Source of the DNA: Branchiostoma floridae
Taxonomy: Eukaryota > Chordata > Leptocardii > Amphioxiformes > Branchiostomatidae
Reading direction: 5' to 3'
Length of the DNA stretch: 64,000 bases
Assembly (NCBI RefSeq): GCF_000003815.2
Contig: NC_049991.1
Span: 9,675,232-9,739,231 of the forward strand
Each line of letters opens with the position of its first letter. Position 1 is the first letter of the stretch. A model generated the notes under the pieces. The model was not told the origin of the DNA. It saw only the letters and a program-made list of their open reading frames with translations, and made no database searches. Below, in pieces: positions 12,301 through 21,800 of the stretch. Position numbers and translations under genes: made by a program.

Positions 12301-15300
12301 GTACTGGTCCTCTATACGCATGGAAAATCATTCCCTCTATAGACCCATGGGCTGGTCTGCTTAATTCAAGCAGGGCAGTTTGCTTCAAGAAGCTTGGGCA
12401 GCAAGGTGTAGGACACTGCATGTGCAATGTTGTTATTGCATAGACTGCACAGGCTATTGTTCGCTGTAGAATTTCAGAGGAGGTATTCCAACAACAGTTC
12501 TGTATTGTAGACATAAGGTACTGGTACTGTAGCATTGTTTGGTATTCAATGTGTTATTACATTTTATTGTGTACTCCACTGCAGCTGGTGTACAGACCAA
12601 GGACATTCTTTATTTTCCTTGTACAGACAAAACAACCATACAGTAAAGAGTGAAAATTGTTCCCATTGAGCAGAAACCTGACACTGTCAGCAACTGCTGT
12701 TCTTCTCTTCCAACTACTTGTGTGTGACATCGTATCTTATCATCATCATATCTGTCTTGATGGTACACAATTGCAAAAGGTCATGGTAAGATTGATACCG
12801 CAAACTCGTGCAACACTGTCATGAAAGGGTAATGATTAACAGTTCAAAGGATTTTGTGTAGATATCCAAACTTATCACTTGTTCATCCACCTTTGATAGG
12901 TGCATCTGGAGATGGCAAAATACCATGAGAACGGTAGGTTTGCCCCACAACAAGGACTGAACATGCTGCATGAGGAGGAGGTGGACTGGGACTCGGCCAT
13001 CTTCCATCTGGAGAAGGCTGCTGTGTGTGGAGTTCTGGAGGCCATCGTGGCTCTGGCCAGGATGTTCCTGCAGTTGCCTCATGATGTGCTAGAGGGGGCT
13101 CATGTTGAGGTAAGTGAGCGGACAGATATGTGCTCAAGAGGAAGGGATATTTTATTGTGGTGATGTTGAATACCCCATAGAAAATATGATGATCTGATGT
13201 TCCTGCAGTTGATTAATGATGTGCTAGAGGGAGCTCATGTTGAGTGAGAGGGCAGATAAGTGCTCAAGAGGAATGTTTTACTGGGATGATGTTGAATTTC
13301 CCTTAGAAAATATGATGATCTATTAGCTATGTGTGAGAGACTAAACCAGTCTATTTGCGGTGATATAGTGCATGGTTATGAATGTACACACTTAAAAATG
13401 CCGAAATGTTTCCAGTTTTCGCGTTACCAATTCACGGCGAACTTAAAACTGCCGCATATATTTTTCCATGGCAGTATGTGACTACAGTTACTGTAGATAG
13501 CGCTACAGCGAACTCAAAACCACTGCGAACGCTTCGTTTTCCCGCAACCGCAAATTTAAATCCCTGTGATATTAAATGCATTTACAGTAATATGTACCTA
13601 TAATATACTGAAGGTAGAACCATTGCAATTGTAGAACACAGAAGAAAACACCAACCGAGGTGTAGACTACATGCGGATGGCAGCGGTTGCAGGGGATCGC
13701 GGTGCCATGATCTACTTGGCAAATGCCTACCATACCGGCTCGGGCCTTGGAACTGAAAGGTACACCACTTCTCTCCTGCTACCTTGATGTACATTATTTT
13801 TCCATATTAGGCCATGTTGATTTCATTATATAGATGACATCTGCTTGCGCATCAAATTGCAAAATAGATAAAAAGTTGTCAACCATACTGTAAATATAGA
13901 ATACAACACGGTGTATTCCGTATCACCCGAGGTACCAGCCCGACCGCGGGTCGGATCGCCCGACGGCCGAAGTCATACCCACCTGAGAAAACCACTGTTT
14001 TGATGCGAAATGCGCCAGAAGTTGAACAAATTTGTTGCCCTCGAAAAAAAAAAGCGTTGCAACAGTAATGTTCCAACGTCCAAATCAAGTAGTCGAACTT
14101 TCGATGGCGCCGTACTCGGCCCACTCGAAACAGTTTGATTTATTCGAATGGAGCCCGTGTGATAAGCCCGGGCCGTACGGAAAGTTATCACTCGGTCCGG
14201 AACACCCGTATCAAACGTTTTCGCGTCACAGGTATGACATAAATTGTACAAAGCAGCTTTGAAATAAGCAAACATATATCATGGATTGCAAACACAAATA
14301 ACAAAAATGTATACTTTTGTCACAGAATATTCCAGGTCAATGAAGATGTATAGGAGCAAAAATGAAGAATCTATTGTTCGGTCATATGATCAACCTTCAT
14401 GACAATGACCATAACATAATGAAGGCTGTTTGTAACTTTATATAATTTTTTTTATTCACATGCTCGCATCAGTTTTGGGGTTCCAGAACATGTCATCCAT
14501 ATACAATTTTTTGCAATCAAATCAGTATTGCCTTTAGATCATCAGTCTGATTCTATTATGATGATAATAACATACATGTATGGACATATCTATTTGTTTT
14601 GCTTTCTTAACAGAAACTTGTCGGTTCAGGATAAATAAAAACGTATTGAAGCCGTTTATTTTTTCTTATCAGTAAATGTGACGTGGTTGTATTTCTCTGT
14701 TCTTCCAGAGATATAGACTGGGTAGAAGCCACCCGCTGGTACGACCAGGCTGTTAACCAGTCAGGTGAGGATGAGGAGGGTTGTTATGATGCCACCATGG
14801 AGGAACCAGCCTATTTACTGATGGCCAAAGAAGCTGAGCTGTACAGGGAGGGTGGGCATGGGCTGGAGAAGGACCCTGAAAGAGCTGGTAAGGAGTTCTT
14901 CCTTTTTCAGAAGAGGAAACTGAAGATGTCATAACTCTGTGAAGTTTGTCTGATAACCCCTTTTACAGAGATCAGAACGTGGCGACAGGAATTCTAAGTA
15001 TTATGTCTAAGGTATAGCCCCAGAAAAAGAAAAGAAAACCCATCTGGACGTTGTTAAGCAAATAGAAACAATGGGCAAGACAAGGACTGTTTTCTTTACA
15101 TTTGACATATTACCTAGAACTCCTGTCACCTCACATTCATTCTGATCTCTATGATAGGGTTTATTCACATGTTTTATTCATTTTTGTAAATATCTCGCAG
15201 ATTCTGTCTAATGCATTTTCCCCACTGGCTCAAAGGTAAAGGACATGCAAATAGCAGAAAATTGAAGACAGGATATGAGATAACCTATACAAGGACCTTT

Positions 15301-15627
15301 GACCTAACTTCATGCCCGGGTCCCCCAACCTGCCAATTATGTGAAAACTAAGCCATTTAACTGCATTCTAAATACCACCAACACACTGAAAACAAAACCT
15401 CTACACAGAAGTAACTAGTTTTGAAGCCTTCACCTCTGCATATATAAATGTATTAATTTGTATCAATGATGCTTGAGTGATTTCCAACAGTATTGACATC
15501 TCTCCTGTCCCTTCCAGCGGAGCTGTACAATGATGCTGCAGAGCAGGCCATGGCTGCCATGAAGGGTCGCCTGGCCAGCAAGTACTTCATGTTTGCAGAG
15601 GAGTGTTGGGGAGAGATGGAGGAATGA
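1..15627 (+). CDS. EEF2K: Eukaryotic elongation factor 2 kinase (eEF2K), 12 exons, 5' end outside window
   Basis: Alpha-kinase that phosphorylates eEF2 in the cytosol in response to Ca2+/calmodulin and slows translation elongation (family knowledge). Exons: 1-363, 1749-1786, 4888-5059, 7563-7712, 8825-9085, 9774-10037, 10713-10775, 11229-11354, 12900-13109, 13635-13759, 14709-14887, 15518-15627; 2061 nt, 686 residues plus stop, all phases joining. Visible order: basic N-terminal part, calmodulin-binding helix (RNWRIAIRKAREF, about residues 63-88), alpha-kinase domain (about 115-330), acidic/Ser-rich linker, then SEL1-like helical repeats to the C-terminus. Seen: the ATP-site lysine in NYVAKRYIE, VVDIQGVGDL, the zinc-site SHSCNRIC, the Gly-rich GDGNLG, and KTILRGSEE matching the activating autophosphorylation site after the kinase domain. 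The conserved C-terminus (MKGRLAS...EMEE) is complete. Human eEF2K has 725 residues, so roughly 40 N-terminal residues lie left of the window. Confidence 0.97.
364..1748 (+). other. eEF2K intron containing one MITE-like element
   Basis: AT-rich intron with no coding sequence I can support. Its only recognisable content is the inverted-repeat element at 1124-1540. Confidence 0.6.
1124..1540. mobile_element. MITE-like inverted-repeat element with CTAGCCTGGAG ends
   Basis: Starts ctagcctggagttcag and ends ggactccaggctag. Internal arms at about 1145-1190 and 1405-1450 (GCAGGCTTTCTGGGGCC and its reverse complement) are nearly perfect, so the 417-bp element folds back on itself. It has no transposase. 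The ends resemble those at 10216, 31815 and 40613. Confidence 0.75.
1749..1786 (+). CDS. EEF2K: eEF2K 38-nt microexon (nucleotide-binding loop)
   Basis: ttgcag|CCATTC...CGCTT|gtaagt encodes PFDHGAMRECFR plus two bases of the next Leu codon. It joins the flanking exons in phase (38 = 12x3+2; the next exon gives 1 nt). It supplies the PFxxGAMRECF segment expected of eEF2Ks between VKMEDE and KKLSNF. Confidence 0.92.
1870..2234. mobile_element. Composite inverted-repeat element, copy 1 of 3
   Basis: A left palindrome (ATAGAATACAACACGGTG ... its reverse complement, about 1870-1960) is followed by a 270-bp segment bounded by inverted TTTATGTCATACC/GGTATGACATAAA. Close copies lie at 5174-5574 and 13894-14243. 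Noncoding; the ORFs crossing it on both strands are palindrome shadows. Confidence 0.8.
2235..4887 (+). other. Remainder of eEF2K intron 2
   Basis: About 2.65 kb of AT-rich intron. I see no exon, RNA gene or repeat family that can be supported. It ends in a polypyrimidine tract and AG at 4887. Confidence 0.5.
4888..5059 (+). CDS. EEF2K: eEF2K exon: alpha-kinase N-lobe
   Basis: Acceptor tttttcag|g, donor AAG|gtaagt. Encodes KKLSNFSRSLDW, then NYVAKRYIE with the ATP-binding lysine, RDVYFEDVKLQM and KLWGEEFNRHDPPKK. It is 172 nt, entering with 1 nt and leaving in phase 0. Confidence 0.96.
5174..5574. mobile_element. Composite inverted-repeat element, copy 2 of 3
   Basis: Same structure as 1870-2234 but more diverged: atagaatacaacaaggtg ... 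cactgtgttgtattttat, then a segment ending ggtatatgacataaa. Lies in eEF2K intron 3. Confidence 0.7.
5575..7234 (+). other. eEF2K intron 3, middle part
   Basis: AT-rich intron. About 6176-6330 resembles 7880-8048 in the next intron (shared gttccactacatatctat and gcatgataaaaaggcat). No exon is seen; the 152-residue minus ORF at 6435-6893 has no recognisable domain. Confidence 0.5.
7235..7425 (+). repeat. Decayed tandem duplicate of the intron 3/exon 4 junction
   Basis: Repeats the segment at about 7420-7612: cagattttatcagtcc, gcagggttggctg, tcagattgacct, then cccaggtgtatattatgcaggtagtta, which mimics the acceptor and first codons of the real exon at 7563. The copy soon meets a stop (ggctga), so it cannot replace the exon. 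Confidence 0.75.
7563..7712 (+). CDS. EEF2K: eEF2K exon: alpha-kinase middle
   Basis: 150 nt, phase 0 on both sides: VDIMQVVILEFKDRPGSPLY, HLEHFIEGKYIKYNSNSGFV, ending CTPQ|gtgggt. Highly conserved in eEF2Ks. The exon opens with GTG, an internal codon and not a start. Confidence 0.96.
8395..8635 (+). repeat. Decayed tandem duplicate of the intron 4/exon 5 junction
   Basis: About 8395-8635 repeats about 8630-8850: ttatatcttgt.tattgacac, aatacaatgatta, acactagtgaa, aatgtgta.tctaatgcaat, atcgctctccag, then acatttagtcccttcaca, mimicking the start of the real exon (gcatttagtcacttcacg). Confidence 0.75.
8825..9085 (+). CDS. EEF2K: eEF2K exon: alpha-kinase C-lobe with catalytic and zinc-binding residues
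   Basis: 261 nt, phase 0: AFSHFTFERSSHNIIVVDIQ (conserved His and Asp), GVGDLWTDPQIHT, GDGNLGTKGMALYF, and SHSCNRIC giving the His and two Cys zinc ligands. Ends AQVIQ|gtaggg. Confidence 0.97.
9774..10037 (+). CDS. EEF2K: eEF2K exon: autophosphorylation site and Ser-rich linker
   Basis: 264 nt. Begins TSSKTILRGSEEIVIDPR; the Thr of KTILRGSEE corresponds to the activating autophosphorylation Thr of vertebrate eEF2K. It continues with a Ser/Pro/Asp-rich, probably disordered regulatory linker (RQRSESPRNSPRVSESED). Ends SSITR|gtaagc. Confidence 0.93.
10216..10619. mobile_element. MITE-like element with CTAGCCTGGGTACC ends
   Basis: ctagcctgggtaccatctgg at the left and ccggatggtacccagg at the right are inverted. 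The roughly 400-bp interior holds partly repeated gttcaaac/gttccaac motifs. It sits in eEF2K intron 6 and has no transposase. Confidence 0.65.
10713..10775 (+). CDS. EEF2K: eEF2K small exon: acidic linker
   Basis: accacag|GGC...GAG|gtacca, 63 nt in phase 0: GRVRYDSEMSDCFDDTMSPE E. It has a phospho-regulated linker character. Poor conservation and a weak donor make this the least certain eEF2K exon. Confidence 0.72.
11229..11354 (+). CDS. EEF2K: eEF2K exon: linker to SEL1-like repeats
   Basis: gtacag|GAAGCG...GGAGAG|gtgagt, 126 nt in phase 0. Encodes EAEHEEFARRQVSR, VNLEVNFRRM, and LTGGSILGE leading into VHLEMAKYHE of the next exon, as in other eEF2Ks (SILGKVHL-type join). It contains no ATG. 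Confidence 0.9.
11355..12899 (+). other. eEF2K intron 8
   Basis: 1.5 kb intron. I see no exon, RNA gene or defined repeat. ORFs at 11850-12173 and 12170-12535 show no domain and no coding signature. Confidence 0.5.
12900..13109 (+). CDS. EEF2K: eEF2K exon: first SEL1-like repeats
   Basis: 210 nt in phase 0: VHLEMAKYHENGRF, EEEVDWDSAIFHLEKAAVCG, VLEAIVALARMFLQLPHDVL, ending AHVE|gtaagt. Helical SEL1-like repeat pattern (A.xLxxA..G). Confidence 0.95.
13060..13325 (+). repeat. Tandem duplication across the 3' edge of the SEL1 exon
   Basis: 13060-13190 (exon end, donor and intron start) is repeated at about 13195-13325: gatgttcctgcagttg, gatgtgctagaggg.gctcatg, tgctcaagagga, tagaaaatatgatgatct. 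In the second copy the donor has decayed (gaggtaagt to gagtgag). Confidence 0.85.
13635..13759 (+). CDS. EEF2K: eEF2K exon: SEL1-like repeat
   Basis: attgtag|AACACAGAAG...GAAAG|gtacac, 125 nt, leaving 2 nt. Encodes NTEENTNRGVDYMRMAAVAG, DRGAMIYLANAYHTGSGLGT. The later AG (13644) would break the phase with the previous exon. Confidence 0.92.
13894..14243. mobile_element. Composite inverted-repeat element, copy 3 of 3
   Basis: Begins atagaatacaacacggtg like the other copies, but the second palindrome arm is replaced by a short GC-rich stretch. The 250-bp body (gagaaaaccactgttttgat ... caggtatgacataaa) is nearly identical to that at 1980-2234. In eEF2K intron 10. Confidence 0.78.
14709..14887 (+). 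CDS. EEF2K: eEF2K exon: SEL1-like repeat and acidic loop
   Basis: cttccag|A...GCTG|gtaagg, 179 nt. Encodes DIDWVEATRWYDQAV, GEDEEGCYDATMEEPAYLLM, KEAELYREGGHGLEKDPERA. Matches the vertebrate C-terminal module. Confidence 0.95.
15518..15627 (+). CDS. EEF2K: eEF2K terminal exon
   Basis: cttccag|CGGAGCTG to TGA at 15625-15627. Encodes AELYNDAAEQAMAAMKGRLA, SKYFMFAEECWGEMEE-stop, the conserved C-terminal tail required for substrate recruitment in the family. Confidence 0.96.
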
Positions 15628-15650
15628 GACATGTACAGGGAACAAACATC

Positions 15651-15828
15651 ATGCTACGGTCAAGTTTCCCAGCCGGGCTGTTAGCGGAAATGAAAAATCA
15701 AAATTCATATCAATGAGTATGGCCAATTTTGCTTTTGAATTATTTTGGGAACATTTTGTGCCTTTGTTGTTGTTCCCCAAAACTGCCCGGCTGGGCCCCG
15801 GATGAGAAATGTGACCTTACTATAGCAT
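15651..15828. mobile_element. Palindromic GGCCCGG MITE, copy 1, in eEF2K 3' UTR
   Basis: Inverted ends atgctacggtcaagtttccc and its partner ggggccc..., gagaaatgtgacc...tatagcat; 178 bp with an A/T-rich centre. It begins 24 bp after the eEF2K stop. Same family as 21021, 22442, 24377 and 52369. Confidence 0.8.
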
Positions 15829-18288
15829 CAAACATATAGCTACTTGAAACATTTTCTTTTGTTCTGAGTACCATGGTTTCTATCACTTGTTAGTTGATTA
15901 TTCCTTTTTCATGTTTTGGAAAGGTGCCTGAGTGTGGTTCTAGCTGCAAGCAGCTAAATGTTTAAGGAAAATACCAACCATGACTTTTCATTGTACTGTC
16001 ATTTTTTATTTTTCAAGAAGGGCACAGAGAATGTCTTTTTTGTCAGGTTTTTGAGTGATGGATACTTTTCCTTTCACATTTCAGATAAAGATTACAGCAT
16101 TGCCTCTTTAGCCCAGTTCTTCTTTTACTTTCCATGAATGTACAGAAAGTTGTACATAAAGAGTGAAGCTTTGTAATATACATGGTTATGTTATCGTAAA
16201 ATTAGAAAACACAAAAAGAAATCCTGTATGGAAGCATGTGATGAAGTACAAGGTGGCTCTATATGGTTCTTATAGCTGAAATAAGAGCAAAGTTTAGTAG
16301 TATCACGTGTATGTTATCATTGAGAATAGGATTAAGAAGTGTTGTAAAAATTTATCACCTTGAAATTAAGGTTTGTGCACATCTGCATACAGATTTCTTT
16401 GGAGCATGTTACATTTTTGGTTTCAACATATGAAAGAATTGAAAATCTTTGCAATCCAACAATATCAATTAGTGTACATTCACATGTACAAGTGCATGAT
16501 GTCAATATGTTTATATATCCTCCAGCAACAGGCATTACTTTGTATAGATGGTCTGTTTCTGACTTGTCTTCATCAAGAGTGCTTACCCACCTTCCCCAAT
16601 CTTAGTATGCAAAGCTTGTGTCTTTGGCAGCTTCAGCTTTCTTAGGCTTTCTACTATCAGGCAGCTTTTTACTCTCGCTCCAAAGTGCCATTGAGAATAG
16701 CGCTATCAGTCTCAGTCTTCCATTCTTAGACCCGGGAAAGAAAAGTCTTTTAGACGCCGCACTTGATTTATGCTTTGTATAGTGCTGTGCTGTGTAAATT
16801 TATGTCAGCTTTTGAAGCATTTACATCCAAGATGACAAAGCAAAAGGGTCTGATTACTCTGATATCCGGGAATTGTTTGAATCCAGTGTCATTATAACAA
16901 GATCTCATTGTTGTCCTGTATCTTGTGTAGCATTTCTTCAGTATGATGCTACATTTATTCTAAGAAATGCAGTTCATCCAGTTCAGGGAATTGACTTTTC
17001 CAATCAGCCACATGGTTACATCAATGGGGTCAAAGACATAGCAAAGTTGTCCTGTTTTATACATGCCTGAAATCTTCTTGACAGCTACAATACTTTATAC
17101 ATATGGCATATGATTCGTATGTGGTTTGATAATGATAGCGTTACTAAGAAAAGTACAAAGGAACAGTGATATGACTGCAGTCATGGATTGTTATTGTTGC
17201 TTGTTAGTATATATAATAAGCTGTGGCACTTTGTAGAAAGGAAATGATTCATATTTGTGCATGTGTAAGTATAACCTGTAGGATTGATAGTAAAACTAGA
17301 TTACAAGTGTACATGTACATGCTGGGACGTAATCAGAAAAAAGATTTTATGTATTTTTGAAGGAAGTGAAAGCAATAAGGTATTGAAAATGCCAACCTGA
17401 ATAGTAAATATGTATGGGAGCCTACCGCTGAAAGGGGCCCGGATAGAATTTATACCTTTTCAACTATGTGGTACATGTATGTGTGTGTACACGTTTTATA
17501 GAGTGTACAAGCACTCAGTGATCTACTTGTATATGCTGCAGTGAAAAAGAAAAAAAGGAGCTAGAAATATATTTACATTACGAAATGGATACGACGACGA
17601 CGACGAAAACTGTGCAAACAACTTTGGACATAGTTGTTGTACTTTTGTTTTGAAATAAGGTTACAATCAAGAGAGATGGTATTTAGCTGCTAAGCATTTG
17701 GAGAGGACCTTTGTTCCTCTCTTTATCTTTATCCTTTTGGCAACTTCTAGTTGTTCAGTTTGCTTAAATTTGTTGCAACATCAAATCAGAAGCTTACCAA
17801 ATATGCAAGTTATTTGATAACTAACGTTGAATGTGTAATTTTCTGTCATGCATGTGTTTGCAGGTGTCAATAGCCTGTACATGTGACCATGGTGTTGATT
17901 CATCTTAACTCATGATTTGTCATTTTTATTTCTGCAATGTCATGAGAAAATTAATAACTATCATAGGGTTGTAACTGTAAGGCGCCCACCAGTAGAGTTA
18001 CAGATGACCTGCATACAGAATTATATCTTTCGCTGCAAAAATGGGTGGTGCTAAAAGTCGTGTACTTCTGTTTGGTGGCATATATTAGAGTGTCAAGTAT
18101 GTCTAGTGTATGTGTATATAGATGGCCACTATCGTTAGCCCTTGTGTAACAAATGTACCACAGGATGTGGATAAAAGTATGGTGCGTAATTATGTTGTTT
18201 TCGTTCAAAAGGTTCTAGATTGCTAAAAGCATGTATTAGCTTAACCCTGAGTAAGATACCACATACACCTTGTACTGTGCTATATCTG

Positions 18289-18294
18289 TTTATT
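18289..18294 (-). terminator. Candidate poly(A) signal of the TSSK-like gene
   Basis: TTTATT on the plus strand is AATAAA on the minus strand, about 195 bases after the stop at 18490. Position is right; use is unproven. Confidence 0.35.
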
Positions 18295-18328
18295 CAACAT
18301 TTGCAGTTTTTCATTCAGTAAAGATACC

Positions 18329-18334
18329 ATTAAA
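18329..18334 (+). terminator. Candidate poly(A) signal of eEF2K
   Basis: ATTAAA followed by tgtagtttttgtcatcctttg, a GT/T-rich downstream region. It is 2.7 kb after the stop; earlier sites are possible. Confidence 0.3.
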
Positions 18335-18489
18335 ATTACGCATGTAGTTTTTGTCATCCTTTGACTTCCATGTACGTGTAAACAATTGCATTTTTTTGCG
18401 AGCACCAACACAGTACTGAAAAGCCAGTAGGACTGGGTTATCAACAGGACTGGTTTAAGATGAAGTTAGCTATTGTAGACGGTGCGATC

Positions 18490-18896
18490 TCAGCACCCCT
18501 CGCTAGGGGTCTCTTCCACTGCAGCCAACTTCTCCAGCTTTCCACGTAGCCGCTCCATTTTCTTGTGCGCTGATCCAACGACGTAGCCGGTTTTCTCATA
18601 GATACTGTCGTGTAGTACCTGTACGTACTCCGACTCGAACCGGTCGGCGGCGATGCTCTGTCTCCTGGCCTTGCCGGCGGCAGCGGCGAAGTGTGCCCCG
18701 AAACTGGTGTGTACCCTCTTCATGTCCCTCTCCATCTCCTCCTGGCGCTGTTTTACCATGGCGTCCATGATTTCCCAGCCGGGGAGTTGGACTTGGGAGC
18801 CCGAGCGCAAAACGCTAGAGGAACGCCGTAACATCGAGCTCATCCTGCGCCCGAGAGATTGGCCGGAGGCGGAACCTTTGACAGGAATCTTGCTCA
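18490..18896 (-). CDS. TSSK-like kinase, terminal exon (basic Ser-rich tail)
   Basis: ccaacag|TGAGC to TGA at 18492-18490, 407 nt. Encodes VSKIPVKGSASGQSLGRRMS, MLRRSSSVLRSGSQ, a charged helical stretch (KQRQEEMERDMKRVH), GKARRQSIAADRFESEY, and a final coiled-coil-like KKMERLRGKLEKLAAVEE. Confidence 0.88.
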
Positions 18897-21800
18897 CTGT
18901 TGGAACCAAATGTAAACAAAATGAATCCCTGACGAGTTTGATACTTGGTGGTTTCTACTGATAATCTGAATACAACGGAGGTATGTATGGTGTCCTTGGT
19001 GCTGAATGACATTCTTATATACACTGATGTAACAGTTAAATTAACTAAAAAAACGTTAGCCCTTTAGCTCAAAGTTTTTAAACAAAGAAGGCAAACATAC
19101 TTTTAACTCTGCAAAAACCTTGTTGTAGTATCAATCAGAGCTTGGCTTTCCTTTCTTGTATTACAACGTTGTCACATCCGTCGAAGGCCGGCATACGATT
19201 TTGTCCCAGCATTTTCTATTAGGTTATAACAGAGCCAACAGCCGGCAAGGATTCGATTTTTCGTAACAAGACAGTTGACATTTCAGGACACACGATCGAC
19301 TATCTAGATAATACGGACAGTTCACGATTGCATTCACCGGGCCGTTGTACACTTACCATCCACGTTACTGGTGAGGGCGACACTGACTCTCCTGGCGGCG
19401 GGACCACTGATCCCGATCGCGTGGGAGTTGATCCTCGCCACCCCCTTTTTTACCCGAACCAAAGTCTCGTCGTCATCACTGAAAAAAAGGAAACATAAAA
19501 GAAATTAGAAAATTGTTTTTAAACCCTACCGTTTGTTACATCTAAAGTCAGTTTGTTTACTGATGAAATGGTCCATGTTATAAACGGGAAAACTAATAGG
19601 AATTTACCTACGAATACGTTTGTGAGGTACTAGTATTCCGATCGAATGGCAGGACTTTTCTCAAGCTTGACATTTTCTACTTACATGCTGTTGAGCGCCA
19701 CAGACTTGAGAAGTTTGGTCACGGTCTTGGGCGGGACTTCAAAGCCGTGCTGACCAGCAGATAGTCCGTGTTCCTGGTTTAAGTCAAGGTCAGCCTTCCA
19801 GACACCTATGAAAAATTACATTAAATAACCACATGACTTGCAATATGAATCTAAAAACATGCACGCAAAAAATACAGTTACTCAAGGGACTGGATATGAT
19901 TTGGGAAACGATCAGAAGGAATCCAAATTGTCTTCAGCTTGACCTTGTCCTACCATGTTTCCAATCCAAAGTCTTCAGCTATTTTACATTCATAGTTATG
20001 GTACCGGTATAAAAACAGTTTCTTCCTGATCTCTTCAGTGAACACTGACGAAGGATAGTGGATGCTACCTGAAACGTTTGACCATTTCCAAAATCATGTC
20101 CACTTGCTTGAGTAACTGCTTTTGGCGTATGTAATTACCTGAATGTGTAACCTTCATCGGCGTATTTTTCACGCAGTTTTTTTTTTTTTTGTTCCATCCA
20201 GAGAGCTTTTTATCTTTGAAACACCAAAGATGACACTCTAGATAGGTTTTAAACTCTATGTAAATCAAGTGTTCTGCTCTAGCTCGATGGTACATGTAAC
20301 GTCACGTACTTGATGTGACGGAGCTTTCTGAGTAGGTGTCTGTGACTTGACAAGGCTTCTGTATCCAGACGTCTTTGCGCAGGTCGACTGAGTTTGGGCG
20401 GTCGTCGGGATCCAGGCTCATCATAGTCCGTACGAAAACTCGCGCTTCTGTGGGGATAAATATTTCAATGGTCGTGAGTTAGATACTGCCAAGTTCATAG
20501 CACATTGGTTGTAACATGCACTTGCTAAGGTAAAACGCCAGGTGCTGTACTAAACAGAAACGCAAGAAAGCGCTATTGTGTATATACGCACATACATTGA
20601 CTATGTACACGTTTGTCTGTGTAAAGGTCTGCCCTTGGCTATGTAGATAGGAACTGAAGAGCCAGGAAAACTATCAACATGAAATTTAGGTTATGTTTCG
20701 CATGAGGCTGTCAGGTATCAGCAATCATATATGTATCTTATTTCTTGTAAAATTGGCGATATCACTTCAAACGTGTATTGGACAAGGTCAAGGAAAAATT
20801 CAAAAACCTTTTGAAGTCTTCTGATGGAACCGGAGTTTTTCTGCCATGGAATTGAGTAGGATGCCGATATCTCCCGAGTCTGGGAAGGGTTCTCGTCCGT
20901 TCAGCATGGCAAACAGTGTGGCACCTGTAGAAACATTCACCAGAACTTTACTTTTGTATATTGTAAGAACATACAATCTAGTATTGAGCGCTCCACTGGT
21001 GCAGTATATATCTTAGGCCTACGTCACATTTCCTACCCGGGGCCCGACCGCGCTGTTTACGGAAACGAAAAATTCAAGTTTATGTCAATAAATATACGAA
21101 AGGCATGCCGTTGAATTATTTTTTTGTACGTTTTGTGTTTTTGTTGTCTTTTTTAAAGTACTTTTTGTTTCTCCAAACTGCCCGGCCGGTCCCCTTTGTG
21201 GGAATGTGACGTTAGCTTTAACGGGCTTACCTTGGTTTAATACCTGTAAAGTTGAGACTCTACAAGAATTCTACACTGAAATACAATGTGTCCACAGGGG
21301 GTGTTCGCAATGTCAGCGAATGACCCATTTGTACAATGGCCCGAATCGTCATCCTTTTAAAAGATAGCGCGATGTAGACAGAGCTTGACCAGGCTTAGCG
21401 TTGTTACTACAGTACACTAACGATATTCGGAAGGAGGATAACCAACTTTGTACTAACGTTCATTCTTACAGCGATGTTTATCTTGTAACGTTTTCGTTCT
21501 AATGACACGCGTTTCGCCCCTTTTGAAGATTTATTTTGTTTCCTTTGTTAAGTTAGTAACTCAAGCTGTGCCTATACGGGTTGTCTTCTGTACTGCCTGG
21601 TTTATCTCCTAAGTAGACATGTCTCTCAACACCGGGACCTTGGGGGTAACGTTAAACACAAGCTGCCGGGACACTACTGACCTGGGACGGTGGCGCAGGG
21701 ATTGGTCTATAAATAAACACGGGTCGTCTCGATGGCTAAAACCTAACGTTACCAGTCAAGGTGTGACACTGATAGTATCATTATTGTGCAGTTAGTAGTG

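Larger units (their letters stand above)
15628..18340 (+). other. eEF2K 3' UTR-like region
   Basis: 2.7 kb without splice-compatible coding sequence, AT-rich, lying between the eEF2K stop and the end of the convergent kinase gene. It holds a MITE immediately after the stop (15651-15828). A plausible poly(A) hexamer is ATTAAA at 18329-18334, followed by a GT-rich stretch. UTR extent is inferred only. Confidence 0.5.
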
